A stretch of DNA of 43,658 bases from an uncultured Clostridia bacterium (GCA_945877515.1 CAMCSE010000013.1:1-43658); one strand, 5' to 3'. Positions 1-8,175 are shown, counted from the first letter of the stretch. Notes: generated by a model from the letters alone, not told the origin. Numbers and translations: made by a program.

Positions 1-74
1 TTCACTGGAATTTCTGATAACTGTCCTAAAAATGGGACTGAAACGAACCAATCAATCTAAAATGTTGTTCTTAT

Positions 75-278
75 ATGATTGCAGCAGAACAAAAAGCCCG
101 TGTCACCTACGACAATATTCTGCGTTTGTCGGATGATCCGGACGTCAATGATGTGATCAAGTTCCTGCGGGCACGTGAGATCGTTCATTTCCAGCGCTTC
201 GGCGAAGGCCTCCGCCTTGCCAAGGAGCGGATGGATGAGAAAAACATTTACTATATCAACCCCAGCTTTGATGCGTAA
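75..278 (+). pseudogene. C-terminal remnant of manganese catalase / spore coat protein CotJC
   Basis: The 67 codons read like the C-terminal third of the CotJC/Mn-catalase family. They include AAEQKARVTYDNIL, where a helix contributes metal ligands, and the segment RAREIVHFQRFGE. Family members are usually around 190-300 residues, so most of the ferritin-like bundle, including the N-terminal metal ligands, is absent. The same frame has stops at 15, 18, 27 and 39, and no Shine-Dalgarno precedes the ATG at 75. The homology therefore begins abruptly near 70. I infer a truncated, probably untranslated remnant. A hairpin at 290-323 that may be its old terminator is still present. The alternative, a real short protein, is unlikely without a ribosome site. 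Confidence 0.75.
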
Positions 279-289
279 GCAGGCAACCG

Positions 290-323
290 GGCGGGAGGGC
301 GGAAAAACCGTCTTCCCGCCTTT
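290..323 (+). terminator. Hairpin after the catalase remnant
   Basis: GGCGGGAGGGCGG pairs with CCGTCTTCCCGCC (two G-U pairs) around an AAAAA loop and is followed by TTTGAAAAT. The U tract is weak. Probably the terminator of the former catalase gene. Confidence 0.5.
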
Positions 324-365
324 GAAAATCTCAAGAATAATTGAAGTTGAATTGAAGAAAACTTG

Positions 366-394
366 ATAACTTCTCATCTGATCTATGCTATAAT
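366..394 (+). promoter_or_regulatory. Extended -10 promoter for the two-component operon
   Basis: TATAAT at 389-394 is preceded by TG one base upstream (TGCTATAAT), an extended -10 element. No good -35 lies at 17-18 bp; TTGATA at 363 is 20 bp away. The response regulator ATG follows 37 bases later. Confidence 0.5.
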
Positions 395-431
395 ACCTTT
401 AAAGCTCATTTTACTATGCAGGAGGCCATAT

Positions 432-1103
432 ATGTTCAAGATATTGATTGCTGAAGATGACAAAGAACTGCGGCAGCTATTTCAACATGTACTGACCAAA
501 AACGGTTATGCGGTAACAGGTGTATCCAACGGCGAAGAAGCGATGGATGCCATTGACGCAGGCTATTATGATCTGATCATTTCGGATATCATGATGCCTA
601 AAATGGATGGCTATCAGTTGGTGCGTGCTCTGAGAGAAGCGGGCTTGACTATCCCTGTTATGATGATCACCGCTAAGGACGCCTTTGACGATATGCGCAT
701 GGGGTTTCTCTCCGGCAGCGATGACTATATGGTCAAACCCGTAAACGTAAACGAGATGGTCCTTCGGGTGGGAGCGCTGCTGCGGCGGGCGCAGCTGGCC
801 AATGAACGGCGGCAGGTCATCGGAAATACCGTTTTGGAATGTGACTCTCTGTCAGTGCATAGCGGCAAGGAAACCATGACGCTGCCGCAGAAGGAATTTA
901 TGCTGCTGTATAAAATGGTCTCGTTTCCGGGCCGCATCTTCACCCGTCAGCAGTTAATGGATGATATATGGGGATACAGCTCAGAGACCGATACCCATAC
1001 GGTGGATGTGCATATTGGACGCCTCAGAGAACGGTTCAGAGACAATCCGGATTTTAAGATCGTCACCATGCGGGGCGTAGGGTACAAGGTGGTGAAACAG
1101 TGA
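432..1103 (+). CDS. OmpR/PhoB-family response regulator
   Basis: A two-component response regulator of 223 residues. The receiver domain (about 1-120) shows the acidic pair ED at 8-10, phospho-acceptor Asp52 in ISDIMMPKMDG, a Thr at about 80 and Lys102 in the VKPVN loop. A winged-helix DNA-binding domain (about 130-221) ends with TMRGVGYKV, the usual OmpR-class C terminus. The track opens at 363, but I take the ATG at 432 because GGAGG lies six bases before it and the protein then starts with the canonical MFKILIAEDD. The stop overlaps the kinase start as GTGA, so the two are translationally coupled. Target genes cannot be read from the sequence; the envelope genes just downstream are candidates. 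Confidence 0.93.
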   Translation: MFKILIAEDDKELRQLFQHVLTKNGYAVTGVSNGEEAMDAIDAGYYDLIISDIMMPKMDGYQLVRALREAGLTIPVMMITAKDAFDDMRMGFLSGSDDYMVKPVNVNEMVLRVGALLRRAQLANERRQVIGNTVLECDSLSVHSGKETMTLPQKEFMLLYKMVSFPGRIFTRQQLMDDIWGYSSETDTHTVDVHIGRLRERFRDNPDFKIVTMRGVGYKVVKQ

Positions 1104-2128
1104 AAAAGGAACTTACACCTAAAGTCACGCTCCGGGTCAGATTTTTCCTGTTCTGTATGGCAGAATTTATTCTGGTCGTACTACTGGCGGAACTGGCAGG
1201 GTGGCTTTTTCAACGGTATCTGGGGATTACCGTGGATATCCCCATCTATGTCTGGGCGATTCTGTTCAGTGTGATCTTCGGCGGTGCCATCACCAACTAC
1301 ATTACGCATTCCTTCATCGATCCCATCACGCAGTTGGGTGACGCCATGAAAGAGGTGGCCGGCGGCAACTTTCAAGTATCGGTGGCATGTTCCAGCAAGC
1401 TGAAAGAGGTCACCGATATCTATGACAACTTCAATCTGATGGTCAAAGAACTGGGCGCTACTGAGACACTGCAAACGGATTTCATTTCCAATGTTTCTCA
1501 TGAGTTCAAAACACCGATCAATGCCATTGAAGGATACGCCTCCCTTCTTCAGGATCATCAGCAAACGCAGCAGGAGCAGGACGAATACATCGAAAAAATC
1601 CTGTTTAATACGCGCCGCCTGTCCTCCCTGACCGGCAATATTCTGCTGCTGTCCAAAATCAATACGCAGTCCATTAAGCCGCAGCGCACCTCCTTCCGCC
1701 TTGATGAACAGGTACGGCAGGCAATTTTGGCATTGGAGCAAAAATGGACTGAGAAAAATATTGATCTTGATGTAGAACTGGACAAGATCCAGTACTCCGG
1801 ATATGAAAACCTGCTGATCCATGTATGGACAAACCTGATCGACAACGCCATCAAGTTTGATCCTCCGGATGGTATGATTTGTCTCCGGATGCGTCAATCC
1901 GATGACAGCGTGGTTTTCACCATCGAAGACAACGGCCCGGGAATCGCTCTGGAAGACCGGGAGCGCATCTTCCATAAGTTCTATCAGAGTGACAGTTCAA
2001 GAAAAATGGACGGTAATGGATTAGGCCTTTCACTTGTCAAGCAGATTGTGGAGCTCAGCGGGGGTACGGTCTCTGTTGACAATTTGCCGGATGCCGGATG
2101 CCGGTTTACGGTACAGCTCCCCTTGTAA
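1100..2128 (+). CDS. Membrane sensor histidine kinase
   Basis: Cognate kinase for the preceding regulator, 342 residues, starting at a GTG that overlaps the regulator stop. Two membrane segments lie at about 14-36 and 48-68 with only a short external loop, so it probably senses a membrane or intramembrane signal and not a bulky ligand. A HAMP linker (about 70-120) follows. The HisKA segment FISNVSHEFKTPINAIEGY places the phosphorylated His at 134. The ATPase domain has the N box NLIDNAIKF, G1 DNGPGI and G2 GNGLGLSL. The architecture resembles bacitracin-sensing or PhoR-like small-loop kinases, but no substrate can be named. A terminator follows at 2140. Confidence 0.93.
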   Translation: MKKELTPKVTLRVRFFLFCMAEFILVVLLAELAGWLFQRYLGITVDIPIYVWAILFSVIFGGAITNYITHSFIDPITQLGDAMKEVAGGNFQVSVACSSKLKEVTDIYDNFNLMVKELGATETLQTDFISNVSHEFKTPINAIEGYASLLQDHQQTQQEQDEYIEKILFNTRRLSSLTGNILLLSKINTQSIKPQRTSFRLDEQVRQAILALEQKWTEKNIDLDVELDKIQYSGYENLLIHVWTNLIDNAIKFDPPDGMICLRMRQSDDSVVFTIEDNGPGIALEDRERIFHKFYQSDSSRKMDGNGLGLSLVKQIVELSGGTVSVDNLPDAGCRFTVQLPL

Positions 2129-2139
2129 TCATATCTCCC

Positions 2140-2180
2140 AAAAAACGATCTTGCCTGTTTGCAGGCGGGATCGTTTTTTG
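2140..2180 (+). terminator. Intrinsic terminator of the two-component operon
   Basis: AAAAAACGATC pairs with GATCGTTTTTT, with an inner GCCTG/CAGGC stem around TTT. Strong hairpin ending in a T run. Confidence 0.85.
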
Positions 2181-2302
2181 CGGTTATTTAAAAAATCAAC
2201 AATTCTTGAGATTGATTTGATGATGAGTTGCAGTTTACCTTTTAAAATGAAAGAAATAATGGAACACTATGCAGTAGTCATCCCACGGAAGGAGGCCATC
2301 CT

Positions 2303-2788
2303 GTGAAGTTTCTGCACTGCGCCCTGTATCTGGCGGTCACAGGGATCATCGCCTTTCTTGTCGGGCGTATTGTGCCCAAGTCATGGTTTCAGGAAGACAG
2401 ATTTCCCTATCGCAGTTATCCTGTGGAACAAAAACTATACCGTGCACTGCGTGTAAAGAAATGGCAAAGCAAAGTCCCTGATATGAGCCGTATCTTCCCT
2501 TTCCTGATGCCCGCCAAGAAACTGACGGCCGATACATTTGCCGATCTGCCGAGAATGATCCAGGAAACCTGCGTGGCAGAGATGATTCATTTTTTTCTGT
2601 CTCTGACCGGTCTCGCCTGCCTTGTGATCTGGCCGGGAGCCGGCGGTATTATCCTTACAATGGTCTATATCCTTTTGGGAAATCTGCCGTTCATCATCAT
2701 TCAGCGATATAACCGCCCGCGCCTGCAAAAGCTTTTGGCGATGCAGCGCCGAAAACGCGAAAGGAAGGTTGAACTATGCGCACTCTGA
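2303..2788 (+). CDS. Small membrane protein resembling CrtO-type glycosyl-diaponeurosporenoate acyltransferase
   Basis: A 161-residue protein with an N-terminal membrane segment (about 5-22) and a hydrophobic hairpin at about 98-135. The segment LPFIIIQRYNRPRLQ matches the conserved C-terminal motif of small clostridial proteins usually labelled glycosyl-4,4'-diaponeurosporenoate acyltransferase. Another conserved-looking stretch is ETCVAEMIHFF, with Glu and His suited to catalysis or metal binding. The start is GTG at 2303, preceded by GGAGG eight bases upstream. It overlaps the downstream glycolipid glycosyltransferase by 13 bases, so the two are coupled. With no carotenoid genes in view, I infer a role in acylating or handling membrane glycolipids; the staphyloxanthin function is not supported here. 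Confidence 0.6.
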   Translation: MKFLHCALYLAVTGIIAFLVGRIVPKSWFQEDRFPYRSYPVEQKLYRALRVKKWQSKVPDMSRIFPFLMPAKKLTADTFADLPRMIQETCVAEMIHFFLSLTGLACLVIWPGAGGIILTMVYILLGNLPFIIIQRYNRPRLQKLLAMQRRKRERKVELCAL

Positions 2789-3918
2789 TACTCAGCTGTA
2801 ATACCGGCGAAGGTCACAATTCCTGCGCCAAAGCCATACAGGAAACATATGCCGCCCACGGTGAGACTTGTGATATCGTGGATGCTCTGCAATTCATCTC
2901 AAAGAGAGCATCCCAGTTCATTTCTGACTGGCACAGCCGCATTTATCGCCATGCGCCGAAGCTATATAAAGCCGGCTATCACACCGCAGAAGAACGTACT
3001 TCGGTTTTCAGAGAAGGCACTACCGTTTACCGCTATCTCACCTCCGGTTCGGAAAAGCTGTATCATTTTATTCTGGACGGCGGGTATGACAACATCATCT
3101 GCACCCATGTATTTCCCGCATTGGCGCTTACCGCTATGCTGAAGCATCATCCCATGCCGTTAGTTACAAGTTTTGTCTCTACCGATTATACCTGCAGTCC
3201 CAGTGTGGAAAATTCCGAGCTGGACTACTATTTTATCCCTGATATCTCACTGACGGAGGAGTTTGTCCAGTGCGGTGTGCCTCGTGAAAAACTGATTGAC
3301 AGCGGTATGCCGGTAAAGCAAGCCTTTTATCAGGATACTGACAAAGCAGCGGCAAAGGCGGAGTTGGGTCTGCCGGCGGATCACCAACATCTTCTGGTCA
3401 TGTGCGGGAGCATTGGCTGCGGCCCCATCAAGGAACTGACAGAAGACCTTTTGATCCGCCTCACCTCGGAGCAGGAACTGACCATCGTCTGCGGCGCCAA
3501 CGAGGAACTGTTCGCAAAGCTGGAAAGACATTTTGCCCACGATCCCCGTATCCATATCCACGGTATGGTGGATTATGTGCCGTTGCTGATCCACAGCGCT
3601 GATCTGTTTTTGACAAAGCCCGGCGGACTGAGCACTTCCGAGGCGGCGGCCTGCGGTGTGCCGATGCTTCTTATGGATACCGTTGCCGGCTGCGAAGGTC
3701 ATAATCTCAACTTTTTCCTGCGTCAAGGCATTGCAGTGACCGCTGATACGCCAAAGCATCTCGCCGATTTGGCGGCAGCACTTCTGGCTGACCCCGAGCA
3801 GCTGCAAAAGATGGCCCGTGCAGCCAGACATCGGAAAGGCGATACACCCTCCGAAACCATTTACGCATTTCTGCATCGTCAAAAAAAGCAATTGCCCCAT
3901 GAAGAGCAATATGCATAA
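2776..3918 (+). CDS. MGDG synthase/UgtP-type diacylglycerol glycosyltransferase
   Basis: A 380-residue GT-B glycosyltransferase of family 28. The N terminus LILSCNTGEGHNSCAKAI is the lipid-acceptor domain signature of MGDG synthase/UgtP proteins. The C-terminal nucleotide-sugar domain contains KPGGLSTSEAAACGVP and a following GCEGHNLNFF. It likely transfers glucose or galactose from UDP-sugar to diacylglycerol on the inner face of the membrane, making glycolipids and anchors for lipoteichoic-type polymers. The ATG at 2776 has AAGGAAGG seven bases upstream and lies inside the end of the preceding gene. Donor sugar and number of additions cannot be decided from sequence. A bidirectional terminator follows. 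Confidence 0.85.
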   Translation: MRTLILSCNTGEGHNSCAKAIQETYAAHGETCDIVDALQFISKRASQFISDWHSRIYRHAPKLYKAGYHTAEERTSVFREGTTVYRYLTSGSEKLYHFILDGGYDNIICTHVFPALALTAMLKHHPMPLVTSFVSTDYTCSPSVENSELDYYFIPDISLTEEFVQCGVPREKLIDSGMPVKQAFYQDTDKAAAKAELGLPADHQHLLVMCGSIGCGPIKELTEDLLIRLTSEQELTIVCGANEELFAKLERHFAHDPRIHIHGMVDYVPLLIHSADLFLTKPGGLSTSEAAACGVPMLLMDTVAGCEGHNLNFFLRQGIAVTADTPKHLADLAAALLADPEQLQKMARAARHRKGDTPSETIYAFLHRQKKQLPHEEQYA

Positions 3919-3942
3919 TTGTCTCACTCATCTTTCCGGCAC

Positions 3943-3987
3943 AAATAAGAAGAAGCGCCTGCTTTTTGCAGACGCTTCTTCTTATTT
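3943..3987. terminator. Bidirectional terminator between glycosyltransferase and sortase
   Basis: AAATAAGAAGAAGCG pairs perfectly over 15 bp with CGCTTCTTCTTATTT, extended by CTGC/GCAG around TTTTT. It sits between convergent genes and can serve both strands. Confidence 0.88.
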
Positions 3988-4000
3988 GATCATCATAACA

Positions 4001-4864
4001 TCAGCTGATAGGTGTCAACGCGCCGATCACGACATAGCGGGCGTCAGCAAATTCATAAGAGCAGGTAGACAATGTTACCGTTTTGCCTGTAGGAACACCA
4101 ATATTGGCCTTGAAATCAGACTTGGCGGCCATAGCCTTCAGTTGGTCCTGCGTCAAAGATGTGCTGTAGATCTCGTCGTCGTGTTCACAGACGAAGCCGG
4201 CATACAGATCCAGCCGATAGTCCTGGCTGGGGGTGTAGATATACATATAAGGATGGGCGGCATAGTAATTTTTATCCGTGTGATAGTTGCGCAGATTCGC
4301 AAACATCATACCGGTTTTCATATTATGTCCATAAATAATGGTATTGCCATCAGAGAAAGAACCGCTGTTGAGCTCCTCAATAAAAATACTGCCGTTATTA
4401 TTGGTATTGCCGTGACTGTCATGAGTCAGATAATAATCGTTGCCCTTGCCATGCTGGATCACATACTTGATCTTGGTATCGGCACAATAGATATAACCGA
4501 CTACATCCGGATAGTCCGCAATCAAATTATCAAAATCCACAGTAATGGTGTCAGGATCGGGTTCTACCGTATCCGAGTTATCCCCCGTATTGTCCGGATC
4601 ATTGTCGTCCTTAACGGGCGTTGTATACTGCTCTTCCAGCGTCTGTTGCTGACGGGACGCATCTGCCTGCTGTTTGAAGTAGCTGATGATCTTTACGGCA
4701 GAAAACACCAGCACGCCCAATAAAATCAGCAGAATTACATAGTATAAGGCCCTGCTTTTCTTTTTTCTGCGCCGATTGCTACGCCCACCGCCGTTTCTGC
4801 TGCCGCCGGCACGCTTACCGCCTTCGGGGTATTCATGGTAATTATCATGTGTTGTATTGTTCAT
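4001..4864 (-). CDS. Class B-like sortase
   Basis: A 287-residue membrane-anchored transpeptidase. An N-terminal basic, Gly/Arg-rich cytoplasmic tail is followed by a membrane segment (about 39-60), an Asp/Asn/Thr-rich linker (about 82-108) and the sortase barrel. The catalytic triad is visible: His180 in IIYGHNM, Cys268 in TLSTCSYEF and Arg276 in DARYVV. The spacing and the phrase YGHNM..MF are typical of sortase B-related enzymes. The track begins at a TTG; the ATG one codon later fits GGAGG at an eight-base spacing better. No sorting-signal (LPXTG- or NPQTN-like) substrate is encoded in the window, so the substrates are elsewhere. Its own promoter lies at 4892-4920. Confidence 0.9.
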   Translation of the reverse strand: MNNTTHDNYHEYPEGGKRAGGSRNGGGRSNRRRKKKSRALYYVILLILLGVLVFSAVKIISYFKQQADASRQQQTLEEQYTTPVKDDNDPDNTGDNSDTVEPDPDTITVDFDNLIADYPDVVGYIYCADTKIKYVIQHGKGNDYYLTHDSHGNTNNNGSIFIEELNSGSFSDGNTIIYGHNMKTGMMFANLRNYHTDKNYYAAHPYMYIYTPSQDYRLDLYAGFVCEHDDEIYSTSLTQDQLKAMAAKSDFKANIGVPTGKTVTLSTCSYEFADARYVVIGALTPIS

Positions 4865-4891
4865 CAAACAAGCCTCCTTGTCATCTTTGCT

Positions 4892-4920
4892 ATTGTAGCA
4901 GATTACGCTCTTCTTTGCAA
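4892..4920 (-). promoter_or_regulatory. Sigma-A promoter of the sortase
   Basis: On the minus strand TTGCAA, 17 bp, TACAAT, about 28 bases upstream of the ATG. Confidence 0.7.
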
Positions 4921-4939
4921 GCCGTATTCGAAATTACCC

Positions 4940-4968
4940 TTTACTTAGCAGAACGAATGAGATAGAAT
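4940..4968 (+). promoter_or_regulatory. Sigma-A promoter of the threonine aldolase-like gene
   Basis: TTTACT, 17 bp, TAGAAT, 36 bases before the ATG at 5005. Divergent from the sortase promoter. Confidence 0.65.
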
Positions 4969-5004
4969 AGTGCCAGAAAAAGTTTGAAAAAAAGGAGTAT
5001 CCCC

Positions 5005-6045
5005 ATGATCTATTTTAACAGTGATTATCTGGAAGGCGCACATAGCGCGATTATGGAGCGCCTGATGGAAACCAACATGATGCAGACCATTGGCTACAGC
5101 GAGGATGAGATCTGTGCTTCTGCCCGGAAAAAGATCAAGGCGGCGTGTCATGCGCCTGACGCCGATGTACATTTTTTGGTAGGCGGCACCCAGACCAATA
5201 CCACTGTGATCGCATCTATCCTGCGTCCCTGGCAGGGCGTGTTGTCCGCCGTCACCGGCCACATCAACTGCCATGAAACCGGCGCCATTGAATCCACCGG
5301 CCACAAGGTCATCACCCTCCCCACTGATAACGGCAAGATCACGGCCAAGCAGATCGCCGACTATGTAGAATGGCACAAGCACGATGAATCCACCGAGCAC
5401 ATCGTACAGCCCGGCATGGTCTATATTTCTCAGCCCACAGAGACCGGTATGCTGTACAGCAAGGCGGAGTTGACCGAAATCTACAATATCTGCCGGGCAT
5501 ATGGGCTGCCGCTGTATGTGGACGGGGCGCGTCTGGGATACGGTTTGGTATGCGACGCCAACGACGTGACGCTGCCGGAGCTGGCACGGCTGTGCGACGT
5601 ATTTTACATCGGCGGCACCAAGGTAGGTGCGCTGTTCGGTGAAGCCGTGGTCATTATGAACCCGGCACTGAAGAAGGACTTCCGCTTTATGATGAAGCAG
5701 CGCGGCGGCATGCTGGCCAAGGGCCGTCTGCTGGGTATCCAGTTTGACACGTTGTTTACCGACAATCTGTATTTCAAGATTGCCCGCAACGCCATTGATA
5801 TGGCGTTCCAGATCCGGGAGATCTTTGTTTCCAACGGCTATCCCCTGCTGTTCGACTCCCCCACGAACCAACAGTATCCCATCATTCCGGATGAGGAGCT
5901 GGCAATCCTGGGTAAGGAGTTCGGCTATGAGTACTGGACTCGGGTGGATGAGACACATTCCGGCGTTCGTTTCTGCGGCAGCTGGGCCACCAAGCAGGAA
6001 CATGTGGACGCGCTGCGCATGGCCGTTCATGCACTGAAAAAATAG
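5005..6045 (+). CDS. Threonine aldolase / beta-eliminating lyase-family PLP enzyme
   Basis: A 346-residue fold-type I pyridoxal-phosphate enzyme of the low-specificity L-threonine aldolase family. Those enzymes cleave L-threonine to glycine and acetaldehyde. GGTQTN (about 60-65) binds the phosphate, YVDGARLGYG carries the cofactor-ring Asp, and Lys206 in YIGGTKVGALFG is the Schiff-base lysine. HFLVGG and the early NSDYLEGAH are family marks. The track opens at a TTG at 4984; AAAGGAG seven bases before the ATG at 5005 fixes that start. It is a single-gene unit with its own promoter and terminator. Substrate specificity within the family (L-threonine, L-allo-threonine or another beta-hydroxy amino acid) is not determined. 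Confidence 0.88.
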   Translation: MIYFNSDYLEGAHSAIMERLMETNMMQTIGYSEDEICASARKKIKAACHAPDADVHFLVGGTQTNTTVIASILRPWQGVLSAVTGHINCHETGAIESTGHKVITLPTDNGKITAKQIADYVEWHKHDESTEHIVQPGMVYISQPTETGMLYSKAELTEIYNICRAYGLPLYVDGARLGYGLVCDANDVTLPELARLCDVFYIGGTKVGALFGEAVVIMNPALKKDFRFMMKQRGGMLAKGRLLGIQFDTLFTDNLYFKIARNAIDMAFQIREIFVSNGYPLLFDSPTNQQYPIIPDEELAILGKEFGYEYWTRVDETHSGVRFCGSWATKQEHVDALRMAVHALKK

Positions 6046-6062
6046 TCCTGCTATATAGACGC

Positions 6063-6101
6063 AAAACCAGCGCCAAAGGTTTCACCTTTGACGCTGGTTT
6101 T
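6063..6101. terminator. Terminator shared by convergent genes
   Basis: AAAACCAGCG-C-CAAAGGT, loop TTC, ACCTTTG-A-CGCTGGTTTT. The stem carries A and T runs at its ends, so it can act in both directions. Confidence 0.85.
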
Positions 6102-6406
6102 CAAATATTTTTCACTGAGATATCACATATTTGAACTTTGACGCCTTTCTTTTCCGCAAAGTCGGCAGCTTTTTCAATGATCAGACTGCGCTCTTTGGTA
6201 ACCAACTCAGCCAAAAACTGATCCCTCTCATCCTGATTCTTCTGAGATAAGAATTTGTGTACCGCTTTCAGCAGTTCTTCTTTCTTCCCGGCAATCTTCC
6301 CTATCAGCCCGCCTTTGGCGGCCAACCTATCAGATACCAGCGGTACTACCAAATCTGCCACGTCGTCATAATCTAAATCGGAGAGCAGAATCTTTACTTC
6401 CAGCAT
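6101..6406 (-). CDS. Small protein of unknown function
   Basis: A 101-residue soluble protein I do not recognise. From the ATG at 6406 (GGGG-type ribosome site upstream) it starts MLEVKILLSDLDYDDVADLV. The middle is Lys-rich and helical (GKIAGKKEELLKAVHKFLSQKN), and the C terminus KKGVKVQICDISVKN looks like a final beta strand. There is no signal peptide or membrane segment. The 31 extra residues in the track, upstream of 6406, cross the promoter and are not part of it. It is monocistronic, with a consensus promoter at 6441-6469 and a terminator shared with the upstream lyase. The stop codon lies at the edge of the terminator stem. Confidence 0.65.
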   Translation of the reverse strand: MLEVKILLSDLDYDDVADLVVPLVSDRLAAKGGLIGKIAGKKEELLKAVHKFLSQKNQDERDQFLAELVTKERSLIIEKAADFAEKKGVKVQICDISVKNI

Positions 6407-6440
6407 ATGATTGTTCCCCTTTTCTCTTCGTTTTTCCTCA

Positions 6441-6469
6441 TAGGTACCATATATTCCCCTGTCTGTCAA
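6441..6469 (-). promoter_or_regulatory. Sigma-A promoter of the small unknown gene
   Basis: Minus strand TTGACA, 17 bp, TACCTA. It sits immediately after the pckA terminator. Confidence 0.6.
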
Positions 6470-6480
6470 TACGTATCGGC

Positions 6481-6517
6481 TAAAAATGCCGGAAGCCAAC
6501 GGCTTCCGGCATTTTTA
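6481..6517 (-). terminator. Intrinsic terminator of pckA
   Basis: A perfect 17-bp stem TAAAAATGCCGGAAGCC / GGCTTCCGGCATTTTTA with loop AAC, 39 bases beyond the pckA stop. Confidence 0.9.
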
Positions 6518-6555
6518 TTCAGTAAGTCTTTTGCGGCGCAATGCTCGTTGCTTCT

Positions 6556-8121
6556 TTACGCCTTGGGACCGGCAGCCACCACTTCATCACTCATGTGGGT
6601 GTACTTCTTGAAATTCTCCACAAAGCTGGCGGCCAGCTTCTTGCAGCTTGCCTCATAAGCAGCCTTGTCCTCCCAGGTATTGGCAGGAATCAGCAGCTCA
6701 GAGGGAACGCCTTCAATAGAGGTAGGCACCTGTACGCCGAAGGTAGGATCCGTGACAAACTCACTCTTCTCGATCTCACCGGTGAGGGCGGCCGTGACCA
6801 TGGCGCGGGTATAGCTGAGCTTCATACGCTTGCCGGTACCGTTCCAACCGGTATTGACCAGATACACCTTGGCGCCGGACTTCTCCACCTTATCTGCCAG
6901 CATGGCGGCATATACGGAGGGATCCAGCGGCAGGAAGGGCTCGCCAAAGCAGGTGGAGAACGTAGGCACCGGCTCGGTAACGCCGATCTCCGTACCGGCC
7001 ACCTTGGAGGTAAAGCCGGAGACGAAATAGTACATGGCCTGGTTCTTATCCAACTTACTGATGGGAGGCAGCACACCATAAGCATCAGCGGTCAGGAAAA
7101 TGACGGTCTTGGGAACACTGGGGCTCATGCCGGACAACTCGGCATTGGGAATATACTCCACAGGATAGCCCACGCGGGAGTTGACAGCCAGGGAATCGTC
7201 ATTAAAGTCAAACTCGCGGGTCTCGGGATCCATCACTACGTTTTCCACTAGGGAGCCGAACTTGATGGCGTTATAGATCTCAGGCTCACCCTCGGGAGAC
7301 AGGTTGATGCACTTGGCATAGCAGCCGCCCTCAAAGTTGAACACAGAGTCGTCTGCCCAGCCGTGCTCGTCGTCACCGATCAGCATACGGTTGGGGTCGG
7401 CAGACAGCGTAGTCTTACCGGTGCCGGACAGGCCGAAGAACACAGCGCTGTCACCGTCCTTGCCGATGTTGGCAGAGCAGTGCATGGGGAACACGCCCAT
7501 CTTAGGCAGCACATAGTTCATCACGGAGAACACGGACTTCTTGATCTCGCCGGCATACTGGGTGCCGCAGATGACCACTTCATGTGCTTCATAGTCCACC
7601 AGAATGGCAGCCTCAGAGCGGGTACCGTCGATCTCAGGGATGCACTTGAAGCCAGGCGCGGCAATGATGGTGTAATCCTCGTGGAAGTCCTTCAGCTGCT
7701 CGGCAGTAGGACGGCGCAGCAGCTGGTGGATAAACAGGTTCTGGCTGGCCAACTCATTCACAATGCGAAATGCCTTGGTGTACTTGGGATCGGCGCCGGC
7801 AAAACCGTCAAAAATAAATACTTCCTTCCCTTGCAGGTAAGCAATGACTTTGGCGCGAATGGCGTCAAACTTGGCCTTCTCAATGGGGCGGTTCACCTTG
7901 CCCCACGCAATATCATCATGGACGGCGGGTGTGTCAACGATAAACTTATCGTTGGCGCTGCGGCCGGTGTATTTACCGGTCTTGACCACCAGCGCGCCGG
8001 TATTGGACAGTGTACCCTCACCGCGGCGCAATGCATGCTCGGTCAACTGTGCAGGCGTCAAATTACGATAGATGGCCTTGGCATTAATGATGCCCAGCTT
8101 TTCCAGTCCGTAAGTTTCCAT
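6556..8121 (-). CDS. pckA: Phosphoenolpyruvate carboxykinase (ATP)
   Basis: A 521-residue cytosolic enzyme interconverting oxaloacetate plus ATP with PEP, CO2 and ADP. In fermenters it often runs in the carboxylating direction to save ATP. The kinase-1a P loop GLSGTGKTTLSADPNR lies at about 230-245, followed by the metal-binding IGDDEHGW, and NTGALVVKTGKYTGRS is the N-terminal substrate region. Length is close to the family norm (about 520-540). The track starts at a TTG; the ATG two codons later is preceded by AGGAGG at eight bases and is preferred. It is monocistronic, with a promoter at 8176-8205 and a strong terminator. The window also encodes yvcK, a factor needed for growth on gluconeogenic carbon. 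Confidence 0.97.
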   Translation of the reverse strand: METYGLEKLGIINAKAIYRNLTPAQLTEHALRRGEGTLSNTGALVVKTGKYTGRSANDKFIVDTPAVHDDIAWGKVNRPIEKAKFDAIRAKVIAYLQGKEVFIFDGFAGADPKYTKAFRIVNELASQNLFIHQLLRRPTAEQLKDFHEDYTIIAAPGFKCIPEIDGTRSEAAILVDYEAHEVVICGTQYAGEIKKSVFSVMNYVLPKMGVFPMHCSANIGKDGDSAVFFGLSGTGKTTLSADPNRMLIGDDEHGWADDSVFNFEGGCYAKCINLSPEGEPEIYNAIKFGSLVENVVMDPETREFDFNDDSLAVNSRVGYPVEYIPNAELSGMSPSVPKTVIFLTADAYGVLPPISKLDKNQAMYYFVSGFTSKVAGTEIGVTEPVPTFSTCFGEPFLPLDPSVYAAMLADKVEKSGAKVYLVNTGWNGTGKRMKLSYTRAMVTAALTGEIEKSEFVTDPTFGVQVPTSIEGVPSELLIPANTWEDKAAYEASCKKLAASFVENFKKYTHMSDEVVAAGPKA

Positions 8122-8175
8122 TTGCAAATCCTCCTATTATAATTTTAATTTGTAAATCGTTCACCCTGTAGTTGA

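Noticed and set aside
4945-6030. A 361-codon minus-strand ORF opposite the threonine aldolase-like gene
   Set aside because: Shadow frame with no family features.
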